A DNA stretch of 64,000 nucleotides from NCBI GenBank assembly GCA_018064885.1, contig JAGHUI010000013.1:19127-83126 (forward strand), given 5' to 3'. Positions 8,318 through 20,200 of the stretch are shown here, piece by piece. The notes beneath the pieces are model-generated. The model saw only the letters and a list, made by a program, of their open reading frames with translations, was not told where the DNA came from and did no database searches. Position numbers and translations under genes: made by a program. The DNA comes from Candidatus Minthosoma equi. GTDB taxonomy: Bacteria > Bacteroidota > Bacteroidia > Bacteroidales > Bacteroidaceae. Position 1 is the stretch's first letter, and every line of letters starts with the position of its first letter.

Positions 8318-9922
8318 ATGAAACGTCTCATCTCCATATCACTCTGGACGCTGTCCTTACTGGTTGGTGTATGCCTCGCAGCATGTACCGACAGGGATGG
8401 TGTGGATATGAACGTGGAATCAATTCATACAGAGCCATACCTGCAGCTGCATCTGCGTGTCAATAGTGAGGATAATATGGCTACACGTGCCACAACCCCT
8501 CTTGGTGGCGAAGATGGCGATGGCAGAGAAGATGGTGTTCGTCACGAGAACGAACTTAAAAATGTCACTGTATTCATAATACGTGGCAATATGAACTCTG
8601 CCGCCTCCACAAATTTCCTATACAAAGGTTATATGAAACAAGGCGATGCAGGATGGACAGATGTAACAGGTGGCGTTGACATTAAGTTCCAGACAGGCGC
8701 ATACTTGCCACAGAATAACGACCGTGTCATCGTTGTGGCAAATGCAGGCAATCTCACATCTATCAACAATCTGGGCGATCTGCGTGACGGTACTACATAT
8801 TCTGCTTGGCATAATGGCGCAACACTGGCAAATAACGACTTGTTTGTCATGACATCAGCATACAACAGTTCGGATGGCTTGGTGAATATTTCCGCACATA
8901 CAGGCTTTGAAGGCGATCCTTATCTGGCATCCAAAATCAACATTCAGCGTGCAGCAGCTCGTATCGACTTCATGTACAAAGAGACGGACAATTTCACTGG
9001 CACTGTGCCATCGTCAGAACTCTTCTACAAAGTTAAAGATTCAGAGAACACCAATGAGCTTGCCACAGTTCATCTTGAGAACATAATACCAGTAAATCTG
9101 ATGCAGGAAAGCAGCTACCTCCTACGCCGTGTGACTACATCTAACTATGTGACATCCAGCGTCCTGCACGGTGCGTTGGAAACTGCTGATGCCAATCACA
9201 TTCCTACTAACTATGTCATTGAACCTCATACACTGGCAAAGCAAAGTTCTGTGGATGAGACAAAACTTAATGAATGGTATGGCAGCACTCGTGCCAAGAC
9301 AATCTTTGACAATCCTGCCTCACACCTCACAAACACAGGCATTGCAGATTATGTGGCTACGCAGACGACAGCTTCTCCTCTTGAATTGGGATACTTCAGT
9401 CATTATATGACTCTTGCCTACACTAATGAGAATACGCAATCAAAAGAGAAACATAGTCCAGACTTTATGACAGGACTGCTCTTGAAAACTGTTTACGAAC
9501 CAAAGACTGTCTATTCTGATGCAAGTCTTACAGTAGCATCCTATACTAAGGGTACTACATTCTGGCGTTATTCGCCAACCAAAGCATCTATGGTAGAAGA
9601 AGACAGCAAATATTTCACAAGCCAAACAGCAGCAAATGATTATAAGACTGCTCATCCTGAAGATCTTGCAGAAATTGTGGAATATCAGAATGGTGTCTGC
9701 TACTATAACATCTGGCTGCGCCATGCCAATACCAACAGCGATCCGCACATGACATTCCCTATGGAATATGGCATCGTGCGCAACAACATATACCGAGTGG
9801 GCGTAGAAAAGTTCACAGGTCCAGGATCACCAACGCCTAAGTACGATGGTCCTGAGCATGTTCATCTGCGCATTTTTGTTCGCCCATGGAACAAGCGAGA
9901 ACATCCTGAGATCTTATTATAA
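8318..9922 (+). CDS. Mfa1-like minor fimbrial subunit
   Basis: 534 residues; signal peptide with lipobox (CLAACTDR). The N-terminal region has LQLHLRVNS and an ATRA motif before the first beta-domain, as in fimbrillins, and the C-terminal part repeats the Mfa1 end pattern: YGIVRNNIYRVGVEKFTG, a proline linker, then HVHLRIFVRPWNKREHPEI. It is therefore a paralogue of the major subunit at 4922. In Porphyromonas the genes after mfa2 encode minor tip subunits (Mfa3/Mfa4), so a minor or tip position is inferred from order. Translation starts right after the tandem repeat and may be sensitive to its copy number. The gap to the next gene is 9 bp. Confidence 0.8.
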   Translation: MKRLISISLWTLSLLVGVCLAACTDRDGVDMNVESIHTEPYLQLHLRVNSEDNMATRATTPLGGEDGDGREDGVRHENELKNVTVFIIRGNMNSAASTNFLYKGYMKQGDAGWTDVTGGVDIKFQTGAYLPQNNDRVIVVANAGNLTSINNLGDLRDGTTYSAWHNGATLANNDLFVMTSAYNSSDGLVNISAHTGFEGDPYLASKINIQRAAARIDFMYKETDNFTGTVPSSELFYKVKDSENTNELATVHLENIIPVNLMQESSYLLRRVTTSNYVTSSVLHGALETADANHIPTNYVIEPHTLAKQSSVDETKLNEWYGSTRAKTIFDNPASHLTNTGIADYVATQTTASPLELGYFSHYMTLAYTNENTQSKEKHSPDFMTGLLLKTVYEPKTVYSDASLTVASYTKGTTFWRYSPTKASMVEEDSKYFTSQTAANDYKTAHPEDLAEIVEYQNGVCYYNIWLRHANTNSDPHMTFPMEYGIVRNNIYRVGVEKFTGPGSPTPKYDGPEHVHLRIFVRPWNKREHPEILL

Positions 9923-9931
9923 TTCAAAAAG

Positions 9932-11212
9932 ATGAAACGACACATATATTACATATTTATAGGACTGATGATTTTTGTCATTGCAGCCTGCACCTCTGAT
10001 GAAACGGAGTACAAAGAAGAAGGCGAGATGACTCATGTTGGCATGCAAATCTGCACTCGTGCTACTGGCACGCCAGAAACGACAACCGTCACCAACGAAC
10101 TTATACACTCTTGGTGGGTGGTGTTTGTAAATGCTGCGGGCAATGTTCAGAAGATTGTTGATCGTCCTTCTGCTCTTATCTCATACGTGGAGGAGGAGAA
10201 AGTGGACTTCGACATACCTGTCGGCACCTATACCCTTTATGCTTTTGCCAATATCAGCAAGACTGATTTGAAAACAAATACAGGACTCACCTTCACCGAA
10301 GGAGCAATCTGTCCCACTGGCATTGACACAAAGACATTCGCCCTCACCAACGGCTATACAGGTGAGATTCCTATGACTGGCAAGCAGAGTGTCATGGTTA
10401 CAGGCCGTGCCAACGAAACATTCAGCATTGAAGTCATCCGCATGCTTGCAAAGATGGAGTTTCAGTTCAAGAATGAATCAGGCAAACAGATAACGGTAAA
10501 AAGTGTAAATATACAGCAGGATCAGACACTTAACGTACCACTTATGCCAAACAATACTTGGCTGGATTCAGGTTTACCATTTGTAACAACTGTTACCCGA
10601 GGAGACTATCTGCATACCTTCTCACCAGCAATTGCTCTTGATGCAAAGGGCGGTACATCTCCAACGGGCACAGGAATATTCTATATGGCTGAGTCTCAGG
10701 CAGACCATCTTACGCCATATCAGAGTTACTTGATGACCTTGAATGTCACCAGAGGGGGCGCAAATGAAAACCTCCTCTTTGCTTTGGATAACAACAAGAT
10801 AAAGACCATCTATCGTAATGACCACGTCATCATACCTCTTACAATAGGCGACTATGAGGTGGGGCTTGATGTCATATTCTATCCCCCAATTGGCGGTTAT
10901 CCTCCCGTCATGACAAGGAACGATAATGAGTTCTACGTCACCTTCCTGACACAAGGTGAGTTCGAGATTAAGCCAACCATCATCAACATGATGACAAGTA
11001 CTCCCGTCTATTATCCAAATTGGACTATCGAGTCTCTTACCGTAAGTGACCCATCAACAATCTTCGCCATTGCTCCTCATGTGGATTCAACTGGCGAGAT
11101 CCTCGGCAAGGTTAAGGACATCGAAGGCACCGCCGTTGTTGACATTCAGATTAAGGTGGCAGCAACAGGCCAAGTCTATCCTCGTCGCATCTACATAATC
11201 CGCAAAAACTGA
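9932..11212 (+). CDS. Fimbrillin-like minor subunit lipoprotein
   Basis: 426 residues with lipobox (VIAACTSD). The N-terminal part (SWWVVFVNAAGNVQKIV, then DFDIPVGTYTLYAFANIS) follows the fimbrillin/Mfa2-like first domain; a second beta-rich domain follows, and the last 100 residues (VTFLTQGEFEIKP...) look like an Ig-type or BACON-like domain instead of the usual terminal donor strand. The different C-terminus suggests an accessory or capping subunit joining the shaft to the giant protein encoded next. Exact family not recognised with certainty. Confidence 0.65.
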   Translation: MKRHIYYIFIGLMIFVIAACTSDETEYKEEGEMTHVGMQICTRATGTPETTTVTNELIHSWWVVFVNAAGNVQKIVDRPSALISYVEEEKVDFDIPVGTYTLYAFANISKTDLKTNTGLTFTEGAICPTGIDTKTFALTNGYTGEIPMTGKQSVMVTGRANETFSIEVIRMLAKMEFQFKNESGKQITVKSVNIQQDQTLNVPLMPNNTWLDSGLPFVTTVTRGDYLHTFSPAIALDAKGGTSPTGTGIFYMAESQADHLTPYQSYLMTLNVTRGGANENLLFALDNNKIKTIYRNDHVIIPLTIGDYEVGLDVIFYPPIGGYPPVMTRNDNEFYVTFLTQGEFEIKPTIINMMTSTPVYYPNWTIESLTVSDPSTIFAIAPHVDSTGEILGKVKDIEGTAVVDIQIKVAATGQVYPRRIYIIRKN

Positions 11213-11241
11213 TATCACACATTATTATATATTACACACAA

Positions 11242-14200
11242 ATGAGACAACTCAACAACATATACCCTCGCCTCCTCCTATGTATCCTTTCCCTCATTGC
11301 CGCCACTGTGGCAATGGGACAGGAGATAGTTGTACCTATAAAAAGCATAACAGCAACACCTGAGAAAGAAGGAACTGTAGAACCACATACACATAATGGT
11401 GCTGCACATTCACTGAACAATCTTCTGGACAATGATGCAAATACAACATGGATTGCTGATCAATCAAGGGATATTAAGATTCTAAGTTTCTTGCAATTGA
11501 GAAAGGTTGACGACACAGATAATGGTTTGCGCAGTTGGATAGAGTTGCCTTACGCACCAAATAAAAATACAGAAATTGAAGTCGTATTCGAAAAAGAGGG
11601 TGCTACCGATTGGAAAACAGAATACATATTTGGTTGTGGCGGCCTTTATGACCCTGGTTTATCATTTGGACTATTACGAAAGAATAATAGTGAATCTGTG
11701 ATGACTAACTATTATTTATATACAAATGGTTCACGTCACGACAAAACTGTTTCAGAGTTTACAGGTAAGCACACTTTGAAATACTCAGCAATTTCATTAC
11801 AGTTGGATGATGAGCCTGCAGAGGATGTGAGCGGAAATAATCTGGAAGGCGCTCACAACCTTTGTTTCTTCTATAATCCGTATGCAGATAAGAGCGGTGC
11901 AAGAAGTTTCAAGGGCAAGATTTATAGTGTGAAGATACGCGAGAATGGCAAATTGCGCTATGAACTTGTGCCTGCTGCTGAGAAGGGAATGTCAGGTTTG
12001 TACGATCGTATTAGCACAGATTTCTTTCCATTCAATGCAGAGGGTATCGACTATGTAGAGAATACATATACAGAGGCTTATAGCAACACGGCTCGAATTC
12101 ATGTAAAGATTCCTCTTTTGCCAGAGCCTCAGTCAGGCTACGAATGGTCTAACAATCTGGTAAAGAACGGTTATTTAACAACAAACGACCTTAGTTCGTT
12201 AACTCCTAATACTCATACTACACGAGAGATTGTCACTATTGACAATGGCAAAGCTCTAAAAATAACGAGTGCTAATAAACCCGAAGATCAACAAGATTAT
12301 TATAGTCAATTATTTATTAAACTGAACGAACAACTTTTGCCAGGTGATAAATACTACGTATCATTTGACTATAAAGCAGACAAGGCTGCTCATGTAAACT
12401 CCCAATTGCAGAAAGGTGAAGGTCAGTGGTATGGCGGATGTGCTGTTAGTGCAGATTTCACAACTTCGTGGAAGAGAGGAACATGGGAAGGCACTATAGA
12501 CCAGCCAAGTAGCCAATCTGCTGTTGGCATTATAGCATTAAGCTTGAATGATCTGGCAGAATCTAATGAATATTATATCACAAATATTGTAGTAAGAAAG
12601 CAAAATGTCAAGTCTGATCAAGGAAAGGTTTGGTCGGAGAATCTTGCATCTACATTCACAGCTGGTAGCAGTGCAACAGTTTCTGGCAGCCGTGACGATA
12701 TGACCATTACCTATGATGGAACAGAAGCTAATCCTTGGGACAGTCAGTTCATAATAGGCTTGAGCGAACCTTTGCTGCCTAATGGAAAGTATTACATTTC
12801 TTTCTCATATAAAGCTTCTAAAGCTAATAATGTAGGTTCGTATTTGTTATCACAAACTGGTACTTATGATGCAGATATCTCTGGGGCTATGAAAACTCTC
12901 AGCTTTACCGAGAATTGGCAGACATGCGATATGGAGGTTAGAACTGTAAATGCAAGTATTCCCGAAGGTACTCCACCTATGCGTGTGGGATTCAATATGA
13001 ATGTAAAAGACGGTATCACATATTATTTGAAAAATATTGTCATTAAGAAACAAATGGATCCAGAGCCAGAGGTTACACCTGCAAACGAACCTTCGGCTGA
13101 TACTGATATGAAGTGGTCGAAAAACTTGGTTAAGAATGGCAACTTTAAGTCTGACGATATGACATCATATGATGTTTGGCCTAAATCTGGAGAGACTCCA
13201 ACTACATGGTCAATAGTAGATGGGCATGATGGGGGCAAGGCCGTAGAAGTTATAAGTAATTTGACAAGTGGCGACACTTGGGAAAGTAATTTTAATATCT
13301 CACTTGATGAGGTAATCAATCCTAATGAAAAGTTCTACATATCATTCGATTATAAGGCGGCAGAAAAGACAGCTTCAATCGTTATGGCTTATAATAATAA
13401 TAGTGGTGAACAAATAGCATATAATCCAATCTCTTTATCTCCGGCTACCACTGACTGGCAAACCTATACATCTGCTGCACTGACGAATGATAAAACGAGT
13501 GCCATAAAGAAACTTGTCTTGATGTTGAACGAATCCAAATCTGAGACGAAGTTTTATTTTACCAACATTGTCATCAAAAAACAGATTTCTAACGAAGTTC
13601 CTGCATACGATGCCCCTGCAACAGAAATCAACATTCGTTTCAAAGATTTAAATGAAAGCACAGGGGATCAGTACACTTCTCGTCATTTGTTCAGTCTCGG
13701 CACATACGAAGAAAAAATACTTGCACTTACTACAAATCAAAAGAGATACAAATATGTAAGTGGTGGTAGAGAAAAATATACTGATGACATTAGAAACAAT
13801 GATGACATTTTTGAAGCCACATTCACACCAGGAGAGATTACTATAGGCGGAAAAACATATACCGTAGATGGCAATCCTACATGGAACAGTGCAGATGCTC
13901 TTTACTTAATGGGCACGCACATACAAACTAATGTTACTGGAACAAATCCTTGTTCTTTCATCGGTCAGATTTATAGTGCTACAGTAAAGGAGAATGGTCT
14001 TCTGATCTATGATCTCATTCCTGTTGTGGGCGATAATGGAGAATACGGCTTTGCAGACAAGATTACAGGTAAATTCTTTGGCGTGGACGGCTGTTCTGGA
14101 GCTGGTACTGATGGCAGACTTGGTGGCAGTTCTGCAGGGGGATATGGCGGTGGAGCTACCGAGACAGACTTCAAGATGCCTTTCAAGATAGACTTAACTA

Positions 14201-17200
14201 CTGATCCTCAGGTAGTCAGAGACTTTTCCATTACAACAGCATTACGTGACCAAGGAGAAAATCCTGCCAATTATAACAATCCTGACAAATGGCTATTGTA
14301 CGCCTCCAATGATGGCAACCTGTGGACAAAGCTGAGCATAGCTCCGCCTTCTTTCTCTAAGCAAGACATTGATGCGAACGAGGAGTATTATCTATATAAT
14401 GTAGAGGCAGGCACATTCCTTGCAGGTGCTAACGAATGGATGACACGTGCCAGTGTGACGGGTAATCCAAGTCGTTTCAAGATAGAAAGTAATGGCGACG
14501 GAACTTATAAATTATTGAATTACGTAAATCTAAGTTGGGCAGAACCAGCATGGAAATACTTGTTTGTTGGCGATAACAACGACATTTGGATTGATAGAAA
14601 CGAACAGGTAAACTACGACAAATGGATACTGACAAAGATTGACGCAAATGAAGGCGTTTATGAAATCTCTTTCCAAGGGCATGATGGCAAGGTCGGTACA
14701 GCTCAGGACAATTACGTTACTGATAGTCGTCTTTACATCCGCAATGATGTAAAGAATACAAAATGGGCTCTTGTCAAGGCTTCTGACTACTCTAAGTATG
14801 TTGCAGCAGATGCCGATGAGGAACCTAATGTACGACTGCAGACCAATGGCGTTAAATACAAGTTCAGAATAAAAAACAGTACAGAGTCATTCACGCAGTA
14901 CCGTCTTGTTGTTGAAAAAGTTATACAGAAAAATAACACTTTCTCTCGCCTACGTTTGGGCGACCTGTCACTTTCTACAAATTACGTTTTTGAGCACTAT
15001 CACGGACGCGTTTATGACGAATCTCCCACCGATATTCCGGAAAACTTACGTGTGGGTGGAACTAGTGGCTATCAGACAGATTATAAGACTTCGGCTGACG
15101 ATATTCGTTTGAATGCCGGTGTAACAATCCAGCGTACTCATGAATATGAGCATGTAATATACGTGTTGCCTGGAACAACCGTAAACCTCACTCCGTTCTC
15201 AGACTTTGATATCCCGAATGTAACTAACGATGATGCCTGGGGCAACGCCTATAACTACCGTGAGCAATATATTCGCTGGTATGATTATAATACTGACATG
15301 CGTTCAAATAACCTTTCCTTCGACCCACGAAATGGTCATAAAGTCAATCCTCTGGATGCTGGCCATTTTGCTTGGAACCACAGAGCAGATGGTCGCAGAA
15401 CACGTGAAGGTTCTGTCGCAAAATATACAGCTGATGCCAATCCTACTGTTGATGACAATGGCGTGATTGACGTGATAGCTTTGGAGGCTGCCAATGTCTT
15501 TGATACTCAAGACAATTGTGAGTTAAGGGATAACGCATACTTTGTGATCAAGGAGCCAACCCTCCAGTGGCGTCATACCTTTGTTATTAAGGATGCCCGT
15601 GTGCGTGCGGATGAAATCGCTGCTAATAACGCAGCTTATATCAAGAAGAACAAAATCACGCTGATGTGCCCATCTGAAACTCCTTTCCAATATCCTCTTC
15701 CATGCTTCGAGTATGCTGTGGGTGATGGAACTGGACATCCCACAGATTTTTACAAGAAAACAGGAGAAGGTATTTATGAACCGATAGAACATTACTTGAT
15801 AGAAACAGAACGAGGTGATCATAGTAAATCAACTACATATCTCGACTTTTCTGAAGGCAAAGCAACTGTTAAAAAAGACGGAAATCTTGCGAATGAGGAG
15901 ACAACTTATTCTTTCAAAGAAAAGGATGGCTACAATCGTGTATTCTATTTGCAACATCCTATAACGAATCCAGGAGGTAGTATGGGAGAATACACCATTA
16001 GGATTTTTGCTTATGATAAGGATGCAACGGACAAGAAGGGTATTCAGTTAATGGAATATGACCTTAAGGTTTTGCTCAATAAAGATGGCTACATGGTGAA
16101 CGCAGAGACACTTTATGCTAAGAATGACGATGACGAATATACCTACACTTATACAAACCAGATACCTGAAATGATGGACAAGGCTTTCGGACAGCCTACC
16201 ACTAAGATTGATTTTGACGAAGTAAAGGATACTGATGCAGAGCCTGTGGGGGGCAACCATTATTTCAAATGGCCTTGGCAATGGGAGAACTCTTCGTACG
16301 GTTTCGGATATGAGGATCGTGGTGACTATAACATGTACATGGTCGCCGACCACATGAGTATCACTCCATATCATGGAGGTAATGATGATGATATGACAGA
16401 TCGCGACGTCTATGACCGCAAGTACTACGACAACGATGAGGAGCCAGATAAGCGAGGCTATTTCTTCTATGCCAATGCGGCATCCGATCCAAGCCGTATG
16501 GCTGTGCTGAATATCGGTCGTGACTTCTGTCCTAATACAAAGGTGTATGTATCGGCATGGATCAATGAGTGCCAGGGTAAGGACTTGTATGCTGAAACCG
16601 CTAACGTAATATTCTCCTTCCGCGGCGTGAAAGCAGATGGCACTGAGACTGTGCTCAATAGTTTTGTTTCAGGTTATGTGAGTGGTGGTTGGAATACGCC
16701 TACTGGATACTTCCCAAAAACAAAGGGTAAAGATTCTGATGGTAAAGAAATTGATGTCATTAATCATGTTAATCCTACAACCAACCCTGACAACCGAGGA
16801 AAGTGGATGCACGTATATTATACATTTAGCACTACAGAAACTGATACAGACTTTGATCATTACATCATTACCCTTGAGAACAACTGCACAAGCTCAGAGG
16901 GTGCTGACTATGCTATTGATGATATACGATGTTATGTGCGTAAACCTCAGATGAGTGCTCGATTCATGAAACCAGTATGTAATGGCGACCCTACCACTCA
17001 AATGGAGCTGTATGGTGATTTTGATTTGCTGGATGAAGCTTTCTTATTTAGTGAAGAAACAAACACTGATTTGACTTTGAATTATTGTTTCCTTGACCGT
17101 GAAGTCTATGAAGATGAAATGCAAAAGGCTTATAATAATAGCTCTTACAAAGCGAATTATTCGTCTTTGAAAGATTGGAGAGATAACTCTTTGAAAAAAA

Positions 17201-20200
17201 CTGGAGAGGAATATAATGCGTTCGTTAACGCTTATAAAGCGGCTTTCAATACAGCATTACTTAAGGTTTACGATAGCAACAATAGTGCAAGTCATGGTAC
17301 TCTGAGTCTAAAAAAAACATATACGGATAATAAAGAATATCCAACCACCGAGCCTACCCCTCCACAGATTTATAATATTCCTGCAGAGGCCGATTATTAT
17401 ATTGGAATGAAACAACAAGTAGGAGATATTAAGAATATCATCTTCTCTTGTAAAACTAATGACAGCCAGATAAAGCCAGGCAAACGCTATATATTGGCAA
17501 TTTCAAAGGAAGGAACAACTGCTACTGATTTTGCATTAGAGGGCAAGTGTAGTTCATCAACTGATTTCGAGGTGCCTATGCCTACTACCATCAAAATTGA
17601 TGGTGCGATACAGTCAAATCTCTCTGGTATGAGTTATTGTGCTAACCAGCGTCCAGAAGTTGATATTGATTTGAACGGTATCATGGTTGGCGGAACACCT
17701 ATATCTTCCAGCGACTTGGGCATTAATATATTATATGACTGGTACTATGGTCCTATGGGTGCATTAAATGAAGAACATAGGGCTCAAGGTTATACACGTT
17801 CTTATATGGATGAGGAAAAGGGAAGTATCAAACTCTATGATGCCATGTTGTATTTCCGTGATAAAAATCCATCCGCTACACAAGATCAAGTGTTGGGTGC
17901 AGAAACAGGTAATAACAACGGACTCAAAGTTGAAGGATCATTTACAGAAGATATGCTCCTTTATATTAAGGAAATGGTGGAATCGGGAAGGATGTCTCTC
18001 TACAAAGACAAAGCATTTGCTACCGCACATATTTATGGTGAATCACTGTATCCTACCGAACAAAAATACTTCTATCTAACAGCTCAGCCTATTGATCCAA
18101 AAATAAAAGATGTAGAATTCTGCCTGGAGGCAATAAATATTGGCATTAAGGTTAATGAGTTGACTCCTCAAATGAAAGATGGAGACAGCAAGGTTACTAA
18201 TTATCCTGAGACAATGCATGATGTGCCTATCCGAATAGGATTGAAGCAACTCAAGAAAGCAGTAGTTTCTGATGTCTTGGCATCATCGGCACCAGAGCAT
18301 CAATTGTGGATTCCTTTGCGTGCCATTAATACAGTAACTTCTGATGCAGAGGAACTCACAAAGGATGAAGACTTCCTGATGTATCTTGTAGATACAGACG
18401 ATCCAAATGTAGAAAAGGGGGCTTCTGGCGCGAAGCTAATAGACGAACCTGATGCAGAGCAAGTTGAACCTCCTTACATATTGAGAGGAGCTCCAATAAA
18501 TGGCAAGAGTTTTGTCATAGGAAAAGTGATTGACATTGCTGCAAATAAGACCACGAATGAAAATGTTTGTAAGGTTTCTTTCCTCAAATCATTTAAGTTC
18601 CGTGAGGGATATTGGTATACTGTCAAGTTCCACTTTAAGGAAGTGTTCAAGGATGGCCAAGATCACCCTGAGGTATGTTCTGGCGATTTGATATACACAA
18701 TCAAAGTGGTACCAGAATATCAGATGTGGACGGGTGAGGTAAGTCGCAACTGGAACGATGACCGCAACTGGCGTCGTGTAACACGCAAAGAGTTGCTTAA
18801 CCCAACCGAGACAAATGTGCCTGCAGAGTATGTTTACGATGGAAAGGACGAAGATACGAATTACATCAATAACAACACATCAAGTTTTGCTCCTGCCGAA
18901 TTTACTAAGGTTATCATTCCTGCGGAACTTGAGCGAGTGCCTTATATGTATAACTTGCGCGAGGATGCCAATAAAATATCTGTACACTTTACGGGGGCTC
19001 CCGTTGCAGGCGATCAGCTCATGACAACAAGACCTACTTCGGATATTTTCGACGAGATACAAGGTCCCGATGCTAACGATAAAGCAACTCTTGACTTGGA
19101 TGGTCAGATGTTTGTTATCACAAACGAAAGCGGAACGAACACGTTGGGAGTAACCTTAAAGGACGGAGTTCGTACAGGAGGACCACAGGATGCCTTCGTT
19201 GTCAACAATAGGGTTTATTCTGCTGACATACATGTATATGCTAAGTTTGCTAAAGTTGTGAAAGCTGGTGTAGATGGTGACGCCTATACTATTCAGCTTT
19301 GTAATGCTGACGGTAAAAACTACTCTTGTTATGGGCAAAATGGTTATCTGAACTTCCAGCCTACAAATAATATTGTTTTCGCCCTCGGTCTTGGTGATAA
19401 CGAAAGGTATGGTCAAGATGGTGATAACCTAGGTCTCTGGAGGGTTTTCATGTCTGGTGATGGTATTATTATTAAGAATGTTGGACGTGATGCTTACCTG
19501 AATCCAAGTGAGGCAAAGCCTTCATCTGTACCTGTTGTATGTCAACTCGCTAAGAGTTTCAGTACTTTAGGAGCAGGCGAAATTTATCATCAAACCTCAC
19601 TCGTCCAGTTCGACATGGCATCAATAGACCGTTCTGACAACGATGTCGCCTGCCGTCCATGGTACGACCATACCTGCGATCAGATTCACTTCAATGCTGG
19701 AGCAGAAATTATGGATCAGCGATACCTATATTATAATAAGGCATGGTGTGATATAGAGGTTCCTGTTGGCACATGGCAGACAGTAGCATCACCTCTCATG
19801 AACATCGTAGCTGGCGACCTGTATCTGCCTACAGCAAGCGCAAGACAGAATACTCCGCTGTTTGAGGATATCACATACAGCCCAAATCTTAACGACCGTT
19901 TCAAGCCTGCTGTGTTCCAGCACTCTTGGAATAAGAGCATGGCTAAGGTGTATGAACTAAGTGCTGATAAAACTAGTGTTGCAGAACGCAATGTGGGAGT
20001 AAAACTCGATTGGAGTCACGTTTACAATGATGTGAATGTGCAGTATGGTGCAGGTCAAGGCTTCTCAATCAAAGTTGATGTAAGCGCAATGCCTGAAACT
20101 GACCGACCAGCCGTTGCTAAGTTCCGCTTCCCTAAGGCTGATACACAATACACATATTATAATCCAAGCAATACGGATGGCGAAAAGAAAACAGAGACTG

